Notes: generated from the letters alone by a model not told the origin. A DNA stretch of 64,000 nt from Pseudomonas nicosulfuronedens (GCF_005877905.1 NZ_SWDV01000003.1:124001-188000), one strand, 5' to 3'. Positions 44,300 to 53,445 are shown, counted from the stretch's first letter. Translations and numbers: made by a program.

Positions 44300-44484
44300 C
44301 CTTCTTTGGCAAACGCCCCAAAGAAGGCAAAGGTCTTGCCCCGGACATCCGGTTTTTCGCTTAGGCGAAAAATCCCCTCGTTGAATCGAAGTTTCAGGGG
44401 CACGCTGCGAAGGGCCATCCCTGGCCCATCGCAGCTCTCGCGACATCCATGTCGCTCAACCCCTGAAACTCCAATTCAACGAGG
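44300..44484. other. Highly structured intergenic element with nested stems
   Basis: Upstream hairpins are CCTTCTTTGG/CCAAAGAAGG (44300-44309/44318-44327) and TTTTTCGC/GCGAAAAA (44353-44360/44365-44372). A larger fold follows: CCTCGTTGAAT (44376-44386) pairs with ATTCAACGAGG (44474-44484). Inside it AGTTTCAGGGG (44390-44400) pairs with CCCCTGAAACT (44460-44470), and inside that are two hairpins, 44406-44433 (TGCGA-GGGCCA...TGGCCC-TCGCA) and 44440-44455 (GCGACAT...ATGTCGC). I recall similar sequences scattered in Pseudomonas genomes, but function is unknown. It is either a mobile repeat or a structured RNA. Confidence 0.7.
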
Positions 44485-44584
44485 CCTCCTGAACGGGGCA
44501 TTCCGGAGCGCCTGGATGTTTCTCTGGAAGTCTTCTAGAAGCCGGAGCCAGAGCCAGAGCCGGAGCGTTAAGCACGCTTTTCCT

Positions 44585-44654
44585 GTAGGAGCGAGCTTGC
44601 TCGCGAACCCGCAAGGCACGGTGCAATGCCGTTCGCGAGCAAGCTCGCTCCTAC
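44585..44654. repeat. Paired inverted repeat (GTAGGAGCGAGCTTGC family), copy 3
   Basis: 23-base arms at 44585-44607 and 44632-44654, with a shorter 24-base spacer than the other copies. It ends 12 bases before the stop of the AraC-type gene. With the two preceding entries it fills most of the 674-base gap 43993-44666, in which no gene is supportable. Confidence 0.9.
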
Positions 44655-44666
44655 GAAAGGCCTGGC

Positions 44667-45446
44667 CTACCGGGCGCAGTATTCCGAAGGCGCCACGCCC
44701 AGCTCACGGCGGAACATCTCGCTGAAGCTCCCCGGCTGATACCCCAACCCATGGGCGATCTGGCTCACCGCGAGGCCTTCATTGAGCTGCGCTACCGCCG
44801 TGGCCAGCTGCACCTGCCGCCGCCACTGGGCGAAGCCCATGCCCAGGCTGCGCTGGAACAGGCGGGCGAGGGTGCGCACGCTGGCGCCGGCGTCGGCGGC
44901 GTGCTGCTCGAAGGAAATTTCCTGGCTCGGCTCGGCCATCACCGCCAGGCACAGGCTCAGCAGGCGGCGGTCGGAGTCATCCGGCAGCGGCACGCGCAAC
45001 AGCAGGCTGCGAGCGCGTTGCAACTCCAGCACGGCCAGCTGCGACAGCGCCTGGTAATACTCGGAGTCGGGCTCGCTCTCGTGCTGCACCAGGGTGACGA
45101 TCAGCTCGCGCAGCAGCCCGCCCACCTCGAAGGCCTGCACCTGCTCGCCGAGCGAATCCGCTGTCCCTGGCCGCAGGTAGATGTTGCGCATCTGCAGCTC
45201 GCTGACCACCCGGATGCCGTGGGGCACCTGCGGCGGTAGCCAAACGGCGCGGTTGGGCGGAACCAGCAGCGCTTCGGACGGCGTTTCCAGCCACATCACC
45301 CCGGACATGGCGTAGAGCACCTGTCCCCAGTCGTGGGAGTGCGGCTCGATGTGCAAGCCGCGCGGATAGCTGCGGGCCAACGCACGCAGGGTCGCCTGAG
45401 TGGCTTCGAAATCAGGGGGAGCGGCGCGGGCCATAGTGCGGGCCAT
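44667..45446 (-). CDS. AraC-family transcriptional regulator
   Basis: A 259-residue regulator. The N-terminal cupin domain (IEPHSHDWGQVLYAMSGVMWLETPSEALLVPPNRAVWLPPQVPHGI) should bind a small ligand. The C-terminal double helix-turn-helix contains ISFEQHAADAGASVRTLARLFQRSLGMGFAQWRRQVQLATAVAQLNEGLAVSQIAHGLGYQPGSFSEMFRRELGVAPSEY. It is divergent from hpd with 303 bases between. PAO1 has an AraC regulator (PA0864) at this position, so a link to tyrosine catabolism is possible but unproven; the DMT/oxidoreductase side is an alternative target. Confidence 0.9.
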   Translation of the reverse strand: MARTMARAAPPDFEATQATLRALARSYPRGLHIEPHSHDWGQVLYAMSGVMWLETPSEALLVPPNRAVWLPPQVPHGIRVVSELQMRNIYLRPGTADSLGEQVQAFEVGGLLRELIVTLVQHESEPDSEYYQALSQLAVLELQRARSLLLRVPLPDDSDRRLLSLCLAVMAEPSQEISFEQHAADAGASVRTLARLFQRSLGMGFAQWRRQVQLATAVAQLNEGLAVSQIAHGLGYQPGSFSEMFRRELGVAPSEYCAR

Positions 45447-45749
45447 AGTCCCATTCGGGCAGGGGAGATGGGCCGCATGGTAGCCGCCGCACGGCGCCCT
45501 GACGAGAGCGCGGCACTCGCACTGGCAGGCTGGCGCACCACCTTGTCACGATTTCTTTACGCTGCGGCGGCTTGCCGCACGGGGCTTTTCAGCGCGTAAG
45601 GATTTCTTTCCGGGCTCTGCGGCCAAGCGTGCCGTAAACCCTCGACGCCCGGCTTGTTCCAAAGCCCCGCGACAGTTGTGATGAAGGCATTCCAGACGCC
45701 TGGACGGCCCCCGCGCCGAGCCAGCCGATAACGACAACGAGGAGGCCGG
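45447..45749. promoter_or_regulatory. Intergenic region upstream of hpd
   Basis: This stretch of 303 bases separates the araC-type gene and hpd. I see no gene. A hairpin GCGGCTTGCCGC lies near 45567, and a strong GAGGAGG ribosome site precedes hpd. I looked for a sigma-54 promoter (GG-N10-GC) and found no convincing match. Confidence 0.4.
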
Positions 45750-46832
45750 ATGAACGCCGTGACCAAGATCGAACAACACAACCCCATCGGCACCGACGGC
45801 TTCGAGTTCGTCGAATTCACCGCCCCTGACGCCCAGGGCATCCAGCAGCTGCGCCAGCTGTTCACCGGCATGGGCTTCACCGAGACCGCCAAGCACCGTT
45901 CCAAGGAAGTCTTCCTGTTCCAGCAGAACGACATCAACATCGTGCTCAACGGCAGCCCCACCGGCCACGTCCACGAGTTTGCCAAAAAACACGGTCCCAG
46001 CGCCTGCGCCATGGCCTTCCGGGTGAAGAATGCAGCCCAGGCCGCCGCCTACGTCGAATCCCAGGGCGCCAAGCTGGTGGGCAGCCACGCCAATTTCGGC
46101 GAACTGAACATTCCCTGCGTCGAAGGCATCGGCGGTTCGCTGCTGTATCTCGTCGACCGTTATGGCGACAAGAGCATCTATGACGTCGACTTCGAGTTCA
46201 TCCAAGGCCGCAGCGCCAACGATAACGCCGTCGGCCTGTTGTGCATCGACCACCTGACCCACAACGTCAAGCGCGGCCAGATGGACGTCTGGTCAGGCTT
46301 CTACGAGCGTATCGCCAACTTCCGCGAGATCCGCTACTTCGACATCGAAGGCAAGCTCACCGGCCTGCTGTCCCGCGCGATGACCGCGCCTTGCGGGAAG
46401 ATTCGCATCCCGATCAACGAGTCGGCGGACGACAAATCGCAGATCGAGGAATTCATCCGCGAATACCACGGCGAAGGCATCCAGCACATCGCCCTGACCA
46501 CCGAGGACATCTATGCCACCGTGCGCCAGCTGCGCGCCAACGGCGTGGACTTCATGAGCACCCCGGACACCTATTACGCCAAGGTCGATACCCGTGTCGC
46601 CGGCCACGGCGAGCCGCTGGAGCAACTGCGCGAGCTGAACATCCTCATCGACGGCGCGCCGGGCGACGACGGCATCCTGCTGCAGATCTTCACCAACACG
46701 GTGATCGGCCCGATCTTCTTCGAGATCATCCAGCGCAAGGGCAACCAGGGCTTCGGCGAGGGCAACTTCAAGGCCCTGTTCGAATCCATCGAGGAAGACC
46801 AGATTCGCCGTGGCGTGATCTCCGAGCAGTAA
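45750..46832 (+). CDS. hpd: 4-hydroxyphenylpyruvate dioxygenase
   Basis: A 360-residue non-haem iron enzyme converting 4-hydroxyphenylpyruvate to homogentisate in tyrosine degradation. It starts MNAVTKIEQHNPIGTDGFEFVEFTAPD. The iron ligands are H168 (CIDHLTHNV), H246 (GIQHIALTT) and E325 (IFFEIIQRKG). Two vicinal-oxygen-chelate domains are complete and length is normal. The next gene, maiA, follows after 51 bases. An alternative bacterial use of the product is pyomelanin formation if homogentisate accumulates. Confidence 0.97.
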   Translation: MNAVTKIEQHNPIGTDGFEFVEFTAPDAQGIQQLRQLFTGMGFTETAKHRSKEVFLFQQNDINIVLNGSPTGHVHEFAKKHGPSACAMAFRVKNAAQAAAYVESQGAKLVGSHANFGELNIPCVEGIGGSLLYLVDRYGDKSIYDVDFEFIQGRSANDNAVGLLCIDHLTHNVKRGQMDVWSGFYERIANFREIRYFDIEGKLTGLLSRAMTAPCGKIRIPINESADDKSQIEEFIREYHGEGIQHIALTTEDIYATVRQLRANGVDFMSTPDTYYAKVDTRVAGHGEPLEQLRELNILIDGAPGDDGILLQIFTNTVIGPIFFEIIQRKGNQGFGEGNFKALFESIEEDQIRRGVISEQ

Positions 46833-46883
46833 CCTGATCGAGGGCGGTCGCCAGATCCGCGCGGCCGCCTACGGAGAACCGCC

Positions 46884-47525
46884 ATGCTCACCCTGTATTC
46901 CTACTGGCGCTCCAGCGCTGCCTACCGCGTGCGCATCGCCCTCGGACTGAAAGGCCTGGCCTACCGCCAGGTGCCGGTGCACCTGGTGAAGGACGGCGGG
47001 CAACAGCATGCCGTCGAGTACCAGTCGCTCAATCCGCAGGAGCTGGTGCCGTTGCTGGTGGACGGCGACGCGCGCATTGCCCAGTCCCTGGCGATCCTCG
47101 AATACCTCGACGAAACCCACCCGCAACCCGGCCTGCTGCCGCGCGATCCGCTGCAACGTGCCCAGGTCCGCGCGCTGTCCCTGCACATCGCCTGCGACAT
47201 CCACCCGCTGAACAACCTGCGCGTGCTGCAGTACCTCAGTGGCCCGCTGGGTGTGGCGGACGAGGCGAAGACCCAGTGGATTCGCCACTGGGTCGAGACC
47301 GGCTTGCGTGCGGTGGAAGAGGGCGTCGCCAACTGGACCGGACCATTGTCACTGGGCGAGCGCCCCGGTTACTTCGAGGCCTGCCTGATTCCCCAGCTGT
47401 ACAACGCTCGCCGCTTCGAGTGCGACCTTTCCGGCTGCCCGCGCCTGCTCGCCATCGCCGCGCGCTGCGAATCCCTCGAAGCCTTCCAGCAGGCCGCCCC
47501 GGAGGTGCAGCCAGACGCCCAGTAA
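46884..47525 (+). CDS. maiA: Maleylacetoacetate isomerase
   Basis: A 213-residue zeta-class glutathione transferase. The N-terminal thioredoxin fold has LYSYWRSSAAYRVRIALGLKGL, where SSAAYRVRIAL is the zeta-class SSCS-like active-site motif. LNPQELVPLLVDGDARIAQSLAILEYLDETHP binds glutathione. It isomerises maleylacetoacetate to fumarylacetoacetate using glutathione. Position right after hpd fits tyrosine degradation, although hmgA and fahA are not in the window. Confidence 0.93.
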   Translation: MLTLYSYWRSSAAYRVRIALGLKGLAYRQVPVHLVKDGGQQHAVEYQSLNPQELVPLLVDGDARIAQSLAILEYLDETHPQPGLLPRDPLQRAQVRALSLHIACDIHPLNNLRVLQYLSGPLGVADEAKTQWIRHWVETGLRAVEEGVANWTGPLSLGERPGYFEACLIPQLYNARRFECDLSGCPRLLAIAARCESLEAFQQAAPEVQPDAQ

Positions 47526-47625
47526 TTCCCCTCGCTCCACCGCTCTTTAGCCTTGCCTTGCCCGCACCGCCTGGCCACAAGCCGGGCGGCCGATTCCCGT
47601 CACAGATAAAAACAACAGGTGACGC

Positions 47626-49041
47626 ATGACGCGTGAAACTCAACACGCAGGCCAGCTCCAGCGCGGCCTGAAGAATCGCCATATCCAGCTGATTGCCCTG
47701 GGCGGTGCCATCGGAACCGGGCTGTTCCTCGGCTCGGCCGGGGTGCTCAAGTCCGCCGGCCCGTCGATGATCCTCGGCTATGCCATTGCCGGCTTCATCG
47801 CCTTCCTGATCATGCGCCAGCTCGGCGAAATGATCGTCGAGGAACCCGTCGCCGGCTCCTTCAGTCACTTCGCGCACAAGTACTGGGGCGGCTTCGCCGG
47901 CTTCCTCTCGGGCTGGAACTGTTGGGTGCTGTACATCCTGGTGGGCATGTCGGAACTCACCGCAGTGGGCAAGTACATCCACTACTGGTGGCCGGATGTA
48001 CCGACCTGGGCCACGGCGGCGATCTTCTTCGTGGTGGTCAACGCCATCAACCTGTTCAACGTGAAGGCCTTCGGCGAGACGGAGTTCTGGTTCGCCATCA
48101 TCAAGGTCGCCGCCATCGTCGGCATGATCGCCCTGGGTTGCTACCTGCTGGCCAGCGGCACCGGCGGTGAGCAGGCGGCGGTGAGCAACCTGTGGGCCCA
48201 CGGCGGCTTCTTCCCTAACGGCATCAGCGGGCTGGTGATGGCCATGGCGATCATCATGTTCTCCTTCGGCGGGCTGGAGATGCTCGGCTTCACCGCCGCC
48301 GAGGCCGACCAGCCGAAAAAGGTGATCCCCAAGGCGATCAACCAGGTGATCTACCGCATCCTGATCTTCTACATCGGCGCGCTCACCGTGCTGCTCTCGC
48401 TGACGCCTTGGGACAGTCTGCTGCAAACCCTGAATGCCTCCGGCGACTCCTACAGCGGCAGCCCCTTCGTGCAGATCTTCTCGATGATCGGCAGCAGTAC
48501 CGCAGCCCACGTCCTCAACTTCGTGGTGCTCACGGCCGCGCTGTCGGTCTACAACAGCGGTACCTACTGCAACGGCCGCATGCTGGTGGGCCTGGCGGAG
48601 CAGGGCGACGCCCCGCGCGCCCTGGCCAAGGTGGACAGCCGTGGCGTGCCGGTGCGCTCGCTGATGGTTTCGGCGGCGGTGACCTTCCTCGCCGTGCTGG
48701 TGAACTACCTGGTGCCGGCCCGTGCGCTGGAGCTGCTGATGTCGCTGGTGGTCGCCGCGCTGGTGATCAACTGGGCGATGATCAGCCTGGCACACCTGAA
48801 GTTCCGCGCGCGCATGGATGCCGATGGCAAGCGCACTGCCTTCCGCGCCGTGGCGTATCCGGCGGCCAACTGGCTGTGCCTTGGCTTCGTGGTGTTCATC
48901 CTCGGCGTCATGCTGCTCACCCCGGGCATCCAGGTGTCGGTCTATGCAATTCCGGTGTGGCTGCTGGTGATGTATGGCTGCTATCGCCTGAAGCGCCAGG
49001 GTGCGGTGCATGGCGAGGTGCGGAGGGCGTTGGCAGACTGA
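47626..49041 (+). CDS. aroP2: Aromatic amino acid permease (AroP family)
   Basis: A 471-residue inner-membrane APC transporter with 12 hydrophobic segments. It starts LQRGLKNRHIQLIALGGAIGTGLFLGSAGVLKSAGPSMILGYAIAG, followed by FLIMRQLGEMIVEEPVAGSFSHFAHKYWG, both diagnostic of AroP/PheP-type permeases. Co-orientation with hpd and maiA supports uptake of tyrosine or phenylalanine for catabolism. The symbol follows the PAO1 order hpd-maiA-like-aroP2 (PA0866), recalled from memory. Confidence 0.88.
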   Translation: MTRETQHAGQLQRGLKNRHIQLIALGGAIGTGLFLGSAGVLKSAGPSMILGYAIAGFIAFLIMRQLGEMIVEEPVAGSFSHFAHKYWGGFAGFLSGWNCWVLYILVGMSELTAVGKYIHYWWPDVPTWATAAIFFVVVNAINLFNVKAFGETEFWFAIIKVAAIVGMIALGCYLLASGTGGEQAAVSNLWAHGGFFPNGISGLVMAMAIIMFSFGGLEMLGFTAAEADQPKKVIPKAINQVIYRILIFYIGALTVLLSLTPWDSLLQTLNASGDSYSGSPFVQIFSMIGSSTAAHVLNFVVLTAALSVYNSGTYCNGRMLVGLAEQGDAPRALAKVDSRGVPVRSLMVSAAVTFLAVLVNYLVPARALELLMSLVVAALVINWAMISLAHLKFRARMDADGKRTAFRAVAYPAANWLCLGFVVFILGVMLLTPGIQVSVYAIPVWLLVMYGCYRLKRQGAVHGEVRRALAD

Positions 49042-49133
49042 GCATCCCGACTTTGAGGCGGGCTGCTCGAGATTGACCATGCGCCCCGACCTTTCCTAGA
49101 GTGACCGGGCCATTTTTCGTCAGAGGGATACTC

Positions 49134-49511
49134 ATGAAAAAAGCACTTTGGCTGCTTGCGGCGGCCGTGCCGGTTCTCCTCGTCGCCTGCGGCGGCGAAG
49201 AAAAGAAAGCGCCCCAGGTCGACGCGCTGGTCCTGCCCGGCGACGCCAAGCTGGATTCGCGCAGCGTCTCGTACAAGTGCGAAGACGGCCGCAAGATCAG
49301 CGTGCAGTACCTGAACAAGGGCGACAACAGCCTGGCCGTGGTGCCGGTGACCGACGCCTCGACCCTGGTGTTCAGCAACGTCATCGCTGCCTCAGGTGCC
49401 CGCTACGCGGCGGGGCGCTACGTGTGGTGGACCAAGGGCCAGGACGCCACCCTCTACAACGAGTGGACCGGCGGCGAGCCCAGCAATGGCGTGGCCTGCA
49501 AGGAGAACTGA
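49134..49511 (+). CDS. mliC: MliC-type lysozyme inhibitor lipoprotein
   Basis: A 125-residue lipoprotein. The signal sequence MKKALWLLAAAVPVLLVAC has a lipobox (LVAC), with C19 lipidated. The MliC domain contains VSYKCEDGRKISVQYLNKGDNSLAVVPV, ARYAAGRYVWWTKGQDATLYNEW and ends NGVACKEN. The two cysteines C49-like (YKC) and C-terminal (VAC) form the family disulfide. It inhibits C-type lysozyme in the periplasm. The ATG at 49134 lies 6 bases after an AGAGGGAT site. A terminator follows. Confidence 0.92.
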   Translation: MKKALWLLAAAVPVLLVACGGEEKKAPQVDALVLPGDAKLDSRSVSYKCEDGRKISVQYLNKGDNSLAVVPVTDASTLVFSNVIAASGARYAAGRYVWWTKGQDATLYNEWTGGEPSNGVACKEN

Positions 49512-49534
49512 TTCTTCCTGCAGCGCACGAATGA

Positions 49535-49562
49535 AAAAGCCCGGCGGATGCCGGGCTTTTTC
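49535..49562. terminator. Terminator after mliC
   Basis: Perfect 11-base stem AAAAGCCCGGC / GCCGGGCTTTT with loop GGAT and flanking A and T runs. Confidence 0.9.
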
Positions 49563-49599
49563 ATGGGCGGGAACATTCAATGCGTTGGCCGAAGTGCCC

Positions 49600-49680
49600 G
49601 TAGGATGGTGTGGAGCGAAGCGATACCCATCAATTCTTCGTGGTATCGGCGATGGGTATCGCAAGCTCCACCCATCCTAC
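49600..49680. repeat. Inverted-repeat element (GTAGGATGG family), copy 2
   Basis: Left arm GTAGGATGGTGTGGAGCGAAG...CCCATC and right arm GATGGGTATCGCAAGC...CATCCTAC. A second imperfect GGTATCG lies in the spacer. Same family as 22029-22106 and 60686-60769. Confidence 0.85.
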
Positions 49681-49693
49681 GTCGAACCCTCGC

Positions 49694-50608
49694 TCAGAAG
49701 GTGAACTCCAGGTTCACCGTCGGCGTCGAGGTGCGGGTGCCGCGCCCGCCGTCCACGCCGAACTTGTTGTGCCAGTACTCGTAGCCCACACCCAGCCACA
49801 GGTTAGGCTGGCGCTTGGTGCCCGGCAGGGTGGCGAACATCAGCGAGGTGCGGATCAGCGTTTCCGGCGCGGTGTCGTTGTCGTTGTAGTCCTCGCCCTT
49901 TTCCCCGGTGTAGTTGAGGAAGCCCTGGAACTTCGCCCCGTGGTCGCCCAGCTGGAACGGCCGCAGCCAGGTCAGGTTGACCATGTAGGTCGGGTCGAAG
50001 GTGTGGTCTGGGTGCTTCACGTTGGGAATGCCCGAGTGGTTCTTCTCGCGGTAGTAGAACAGCGACAGGTCCAGCACGCCGGGGCCGTTGAACTTCAGGG
50101 TCGGGCCGATCACCAGTGCGCGCTTCTTCGCCGAGGCGACGTTGTTGTTGCGGCTGGCATCGAAGCCGAAGGTCAGCGCGTGGTCCTTGATCAGCCCCTT
50201 GCCTTGCGGCACGTCAAACACCCGCGAGGCGAACAGCTGGCTGCGGAACACCCCGTAGACTTCGCTGCTGCCGTGGTCGGTGCCCTTGCGCGGGTCGTCG
50301 CTGTCGGACTGCAGCACATCGAGGTGGAAGAAGTTGCTGCCGTAGCGGTAACCGTCGGCATGGCTGAAGCTGAAGATGCGCTTGCTGATGTCGTGGGGGT
50401 TGTTGGGGTTGGTGAAGCCCTTGCCGTAGCGGAAGCCCAGCGTGTTGCTGGTCCACTCGAAGAAGCGGTCGTCTTCGGCCTGCGCCATGCCCAGCGGGGC
50501 GAGCACCAGTGCTGTACCGAGGGCGAACCGGCGGCCGTTGCTCAGACGGCGGCTGGAACGCGGTTGGGGGCGGGCGGCATCAAGGGCCGTCGTCGCGGAT
50601 GAAACCAT
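49694..50608 (-). CDS. Tsx-like outer-membrane channel protein
   Basis: A 304-residue predicted beta-barrel. A long basic N-terminus precedes the signal segment RRFALGTALVLAPLGMAQA, cleaved near residue 44. The mature protein has alternating strands such as NTLGFRYGKGFTNPNNPHDISKRIFSFSHADGYRYGSNFFHLDVLQSD and ends VGYEYWHNKFG...TPTVNLEFTF with terminal Phe. The pattern matches the nucleoside-specific porin Tsx/OmpK family. The ATG at 50608 follows AGAGGT. It is divergent from arfB, and tandem GTAYAC sites lie upstream. Nucleoside or purine transport is inferred from the family. Confidence 0.8.
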   Translation of the reverse strand: MVSSATTALDAARPQPRSSRRLSNGRRFALGTALVLAPLGMAQAEDDRFFEWTSNTLGFRYGKGFTNPNNPHDISKRIFSFSHADGYRYGSNFFHLDVLQSDSDDPRKGTDHGSSEVYGVFRSQLFASRVFDVPQGKGLIKDHALTFGFDASRNNNVASAKKRALVIGPTLKFNGPGVLDLSLFYYREKNHSGIPNVKHPDHTFDPTYMVNLTWLRPFQLGDHGAKFQGFLNYTGEKGEDYNDNDTAPETLIRTSLMFATLPGTKRQPNLWLGVGYEYWHNKFGVDGGRGTRTSTPTVNLEFTF

Positions 50609-50725
50609 GCTGCACCTCTGTATTTTTCTTGTTTTTGCGGCTTCGGGACCGGCGTCCCGCAGGGTTAACTGCGGTCGGTGACAGGCTGGGTTCTAATGGT
50701 GAATTGATGACATTGCAAGAAAAAC

Positions 50726-50747
50726 TTGTACACAAAGTCGTATACAA
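50726..50747. promoter_or_regulatory. Tandem TTGTACACAA / TCGTATACAA sites upstream of the Tsx-like gene
   Basis: Two near-palindromic 10-base sites, 12 bases apart, carry GTACAC and GTATAC centres. Similar TTGTATACAA palindromes are bound by GntR-family repressors. They lie 118-139 bases from the Tsx-like start and about 110 from arfB, so the former is the more likely target. Confidence 0.5.
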
Positions 50748-50857
50748 AAATTGACACGAAAGTCAGGAACGGGCTCTGCGGGGCAAACTGTATGGCTTCG
50801 GGACAGGCGCGGCGGTGCGCGGTATCCTGACGATCATTTCCTCCCTGAATCCTCCCC

Positions 50858-51271
50858 ATGCTGCAGATTTCCAACACCGTGCAGATCCCCGACGCCGAGA
50901 TCGAGCTGAACGCCATCCGCGCCCAGGGCGCCGGCGGACAGAACGTCAACAAGGTGTCCAGCGCCGTGCACCTGCGCTTCGATATCCGCGCCTCATCCCT
51001 GCCCGAGTTCTACAAGGAGCGCCTGCTGGCGCTGAGCGACCAGCGCATCACCAGTGACGGCGTGGTGGTGATCAAGGCGCAGCAGTTCCGCACCCAGGAG
51101 CAGAACCGCGACGATGCCCTGGCGCGCCTGGCTGAGTTGATCCGCAGTGCCACGGTGGTGCAGAAGAAGCGCCGACCGACCAAGCCGACGCTGGGCTCGA
51201 AGACACGCCGCCTGGAAGGCAAGAACAAGCGCGGAGCGATCAAGGCGGGGCGGGGGAAGGTGGATTTCTGA
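50858..51271 (+). CDS. arfB: ArfB, alternative ribosome-rescue factor (peptidyl-tRNA hydrolase)
   Basis: A 137-residue class-I release-factor-like protein that frees stalled ribosomes on non-stop mRNA. The catalytic GGQ is at residues 26-28 in [22 protein letters not shown]. The C-terminal basic tail ([35 protein letters not shown]) is the part that enters the empty mRNA channel. Length fits E. coli YaeJ/ArfB. It is single, followed by repeat DNA. Confidence 0.94.
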   Translation: MLQISNTVQIPDAEIELNAIRAQGAGGQNVNKVSSAVHLRFDIRASSLPEFYKERLLALSDQRITSDGVVVIKAQQFRTQEQNRDDALARLAELIRSATVVQKKRRPTKPTLGSKTRRLEGKNKRGAIKAGRGKVDF

Positions 51272-51308
51272 GGCGGTGGTTCGATTGGATACTGGTGCCC
51301 GGGCTGTT

Positions 51309-51342
51309 CCCTCTCCCCAGCCCTCTCCCTGAAGGGAGAGGG
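51309..51342. repeat. CCCTCTCC...GGAGAGGG repeat, copy 2
   Basis: CCCTCTCCCC-AGCCCTCTCCCTGAAGGGAGAGGG, nearly the same as 42766-42811. It lies 38 bases after arfB and can fold as a terminator-like hairpin. Confidence 0.75.
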
Positions 51343-51431
51343 AGTTTCCGAGTCTCCTCAAGCATGGGCGGGTGCTGAAAATTGGGTGTTACCGGCTGAC
51401 ACCCTGCGTTCATCCGAGTCACCGAACCAGT

Positions 51432-51468
51432 CCCCTCTCCCTTCAGGGAGAGGGTTAGGGAGAGGGGC
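51432..51468. repeat. CCCTCTCC...GGAGAGGG repeat, copy 3 (inverse)
   Basis: CCCCTCTCCCTTCAGGGAGAGGGTTAGGGAGAGGGG is the inverse complement form of the copy at 51309. The two face each other across about 90 bases. Nothing else is recognisable in 51272-51500. Confidence 0.75.
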
Positions 51469-51500
51469 TCTTGCGCTAGCAGGAGCTGCATCGCCGAGCG

Positions 51501-53189
51501 TCAGTGCACCAACATCCCCGTGAACACATACGCCTGCGCCAGCGTGATCAACCCGATGAACGCGGCGAAGATCAGGCTGTGCTTGACCGTAAAACGGAAC
51601 AGGTCCGACTCGCGCCCGACCATGCCGGTCGCTGCGCAGGCTACGGCGATGGACTGCGGCGAGATCATCTTGCCGGTCACCCCGCCGGTGGTGTTGGCTG
51701 CCACCAGCAGCGTGTCGCTGACCCCGATCTGGTGCGCGGTGGTCGCCTGCAATGAGCCGAACAGGGCGTTGGACGAGGTATCCGACCCCGTCAGGAACAC
51801 CCCCAGCCAGCCGAGGAACGGCGAGAAGAACGGGAAGGCCGCTCCGGTTCCCGCCAGCACCAGCGCCAGGGTGGTGGACATTCCGGAGTAGTTGGTGACG
51901 AAGGCAAAGGCCAGCACCATGCCGATGGTCAGTACCGGCCACTTCAACTCCTTCAGCGTCTCGCCGAAGGTCGCCGCGCCGCTCTTCACGCCGATGCGCA
52001 GGATGGCCATGGAGATCAGCGCCGCGAGGAAGATCGCCGTGCCGCTGGCCGAGACCAGATCGAACTTGTAGATCGCCGGCATCGGCGTCGGGTTGGCGAC
52101 GATGGGCGCCGCCTTCAGGACAAGCTGGTCGAGGTAGGGCACGGCGATCACTGCCACCCAGTTCTCCAGTGCGCCGCCGGGCAGGAACATCGCCTTGAAG
52201 GGTTTCATGGTCCAGATCGTCACCAGCACGGTGAGGATCAGGAACGGCGACCAGGCCTTGATGATCTGCCCCAGGCTGTACTCGGACTCCTGGCGCTGCC
52301 CGCCGCCGCCCAGACCACCGAGCGTCGCCGTGCCATCGGCGTTGATGCTGGAGAACTCCGTCTCGCGCAGGTTCGCCGGCTGCCACACACGCAGGAACAG
52401 CGTCAGGCAGACCATGCTCAGCAGTGCCGAGGTGATGTCCGGCAGCTCCGGGCCGATGAAGTTGGAGGTAAAGAACTGGCTGATGGCGAAGGTGCCACCG
52501 GCCACCAGCAGCGCCGGCCAGGTTTCGCGCACTCCGCGCCAGCCGTCCATCATCGCCACCAGCCAGAAAGGCACGATCACCGAGAGGATCGGCAGCTGCC
52601 GCCCGGCCATGGCGCCGATCTTGAAAGCATCCACGCCCGACACCTGCCCGGCGACGATGATCGGAATGCCCAGCGCGCCGAAAGCCACTGGCGCGGTGTT
52701 GGCGATCAGGCACAGCCCGGCTGCGTACAGCGGGTTGAAGCCCAGACCGACCAGCAGCGCTGCGGTGATCGCCACCGGTGCGCCGAAACCCGCCGCGCCT
52801 TCGAGAAATGCGCCGAAGGAAAAACCGATCAGCACCACCTGCAGACGCTGGTCGGTGGTGATCGACAGCACCGAGCTGCGGATGATCTCGAACTGCCCGC
52901 TCTTCACCGTCAGCTTGTAGAGGAATACTGCCGCGACGATGATCCAGGCGATCGGCCAGAGCCCGTAGAAGAAGCCGTAGACCGCCGAAGCCAGCGCCTT
53001 GTCCACCGGCATGTGGTAGACGGTCACGGCGATCAGCAGCGACAGCACCAGGGTGATGGCGCCGGCGATATGGCCCTTGAGGCGGAACACCGCCAGGGCG
53101 AGGAAGAAGAAGATGATCGGTACCAGGGCCGCCAGGGCCGACAGGCCGAGGCTGCCCAGGGGGGTATAGAGCTGCTGCCAGGTTTGCAT
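51501..53189 (-). CDS. Lactate/glycolate permease (LctP/GlcA family)
   Basis: A 562-residue inner-membrane permease with 12 or more hydrophobic segments. It starts [110 protein letters not shown] and [20 protein letters not shown] are signatures of LctP. Proteins of this family carry L-lactate, D-lactate and glycolate. Position after the glc genes suggests GlcA, but a terminator separates it from glcG, so lactate uptake (LldP) is equally possible. The ATG at 53189 follows AAGGGACAACCC. Confidence 0.9.
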   Translation of the reverse strand: MQTWQQLYTPLGSLGLSALAALVPIIFFFLALAVFRLKGHIAGAITLVLSLLIAVTVYHMPVDKALASAVYGFFYGLWPIAWIIVAAVFLYKLTVKSGQFEIIRSSVLSITTDQRLQVVLIGFSFGAFLEGAAGFGAPVAITAALLVGLGFNPLYAAGLCLIANTAPVAFGALGIPIIVAGQVSGVDAFKIGAMAGRQLPILSVIVPFWLVAMMDGWRGVRETWPALLVAGGTFAISQFFTSNFIGPELPDITSALLSMVCLTLFLRVWQPANLRETEFSSINADGTATLGGLGGGGQRQESEYSLGQIIKAWSPFLILTVLVTIWTMKPFKAMFLPGGALENWVAVIAVPYLDQLVLKAAPIVANPTPMPAIYKFDLVSASGTAIFLAALISMAILRIGVKSGAATFGETLKELKWPVLTIGMVLAFAFVTNYSGMSTTLALVLAGTGAAFPFFSPFLGWLGVFLTGSDTSSNALFGSLQATTAHQIGVSDTLLVAANTTGGVTGKMISPQSIAVACAATGMVGRESDLFRFTVKHSLIFAAFIGLITLAQAYVFTGMLVH

Positions 53190-53302
53190 GGGGGTTGTCC
53201 CTTGTTGTTGTCGGAGGCAAAGCGTCAGCGGTGAAAGTGCGCGAGCGGTGGTGAGTGGTTGGGCGGTGCGCGGGACCGAAGGCGCAACGGCGCCCATTGA
53301 AA

Positions 53303-53333
53303 AAGCCCCGGTACGCAATGCGTAGCGGGGCTT
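53303..53333 (-). terminator. Intrinsic terminator after glcG (reverse strand)
   Basis: AAGCCCCG (53303-53310) pairs with CGGGGCTT (53326-53333), with an inner TACGCA/TGCGTA stem. Read on the minus strand the stem is followed by TTTTTC. It lies between glcG and the permease gene. Confidence 0.75.
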
Positions 53334-53445
53334 CCGGGTCTCGATCCAGACAAGCCTGGATGGACGTCGCCGCCGGCTCGCTTGAAGCCGACGACGACCT
53401 CGACCGGGCCTGTGGGCACCTGTCGCCAGCGCCGTGCAAGCGCTT

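Noticed and set aside
45447-45749. Sigma-54 promoter before hpd
   Set aside because: I looked for GG-N10-GC with TGGCAC-like context and found only weak partial matches.
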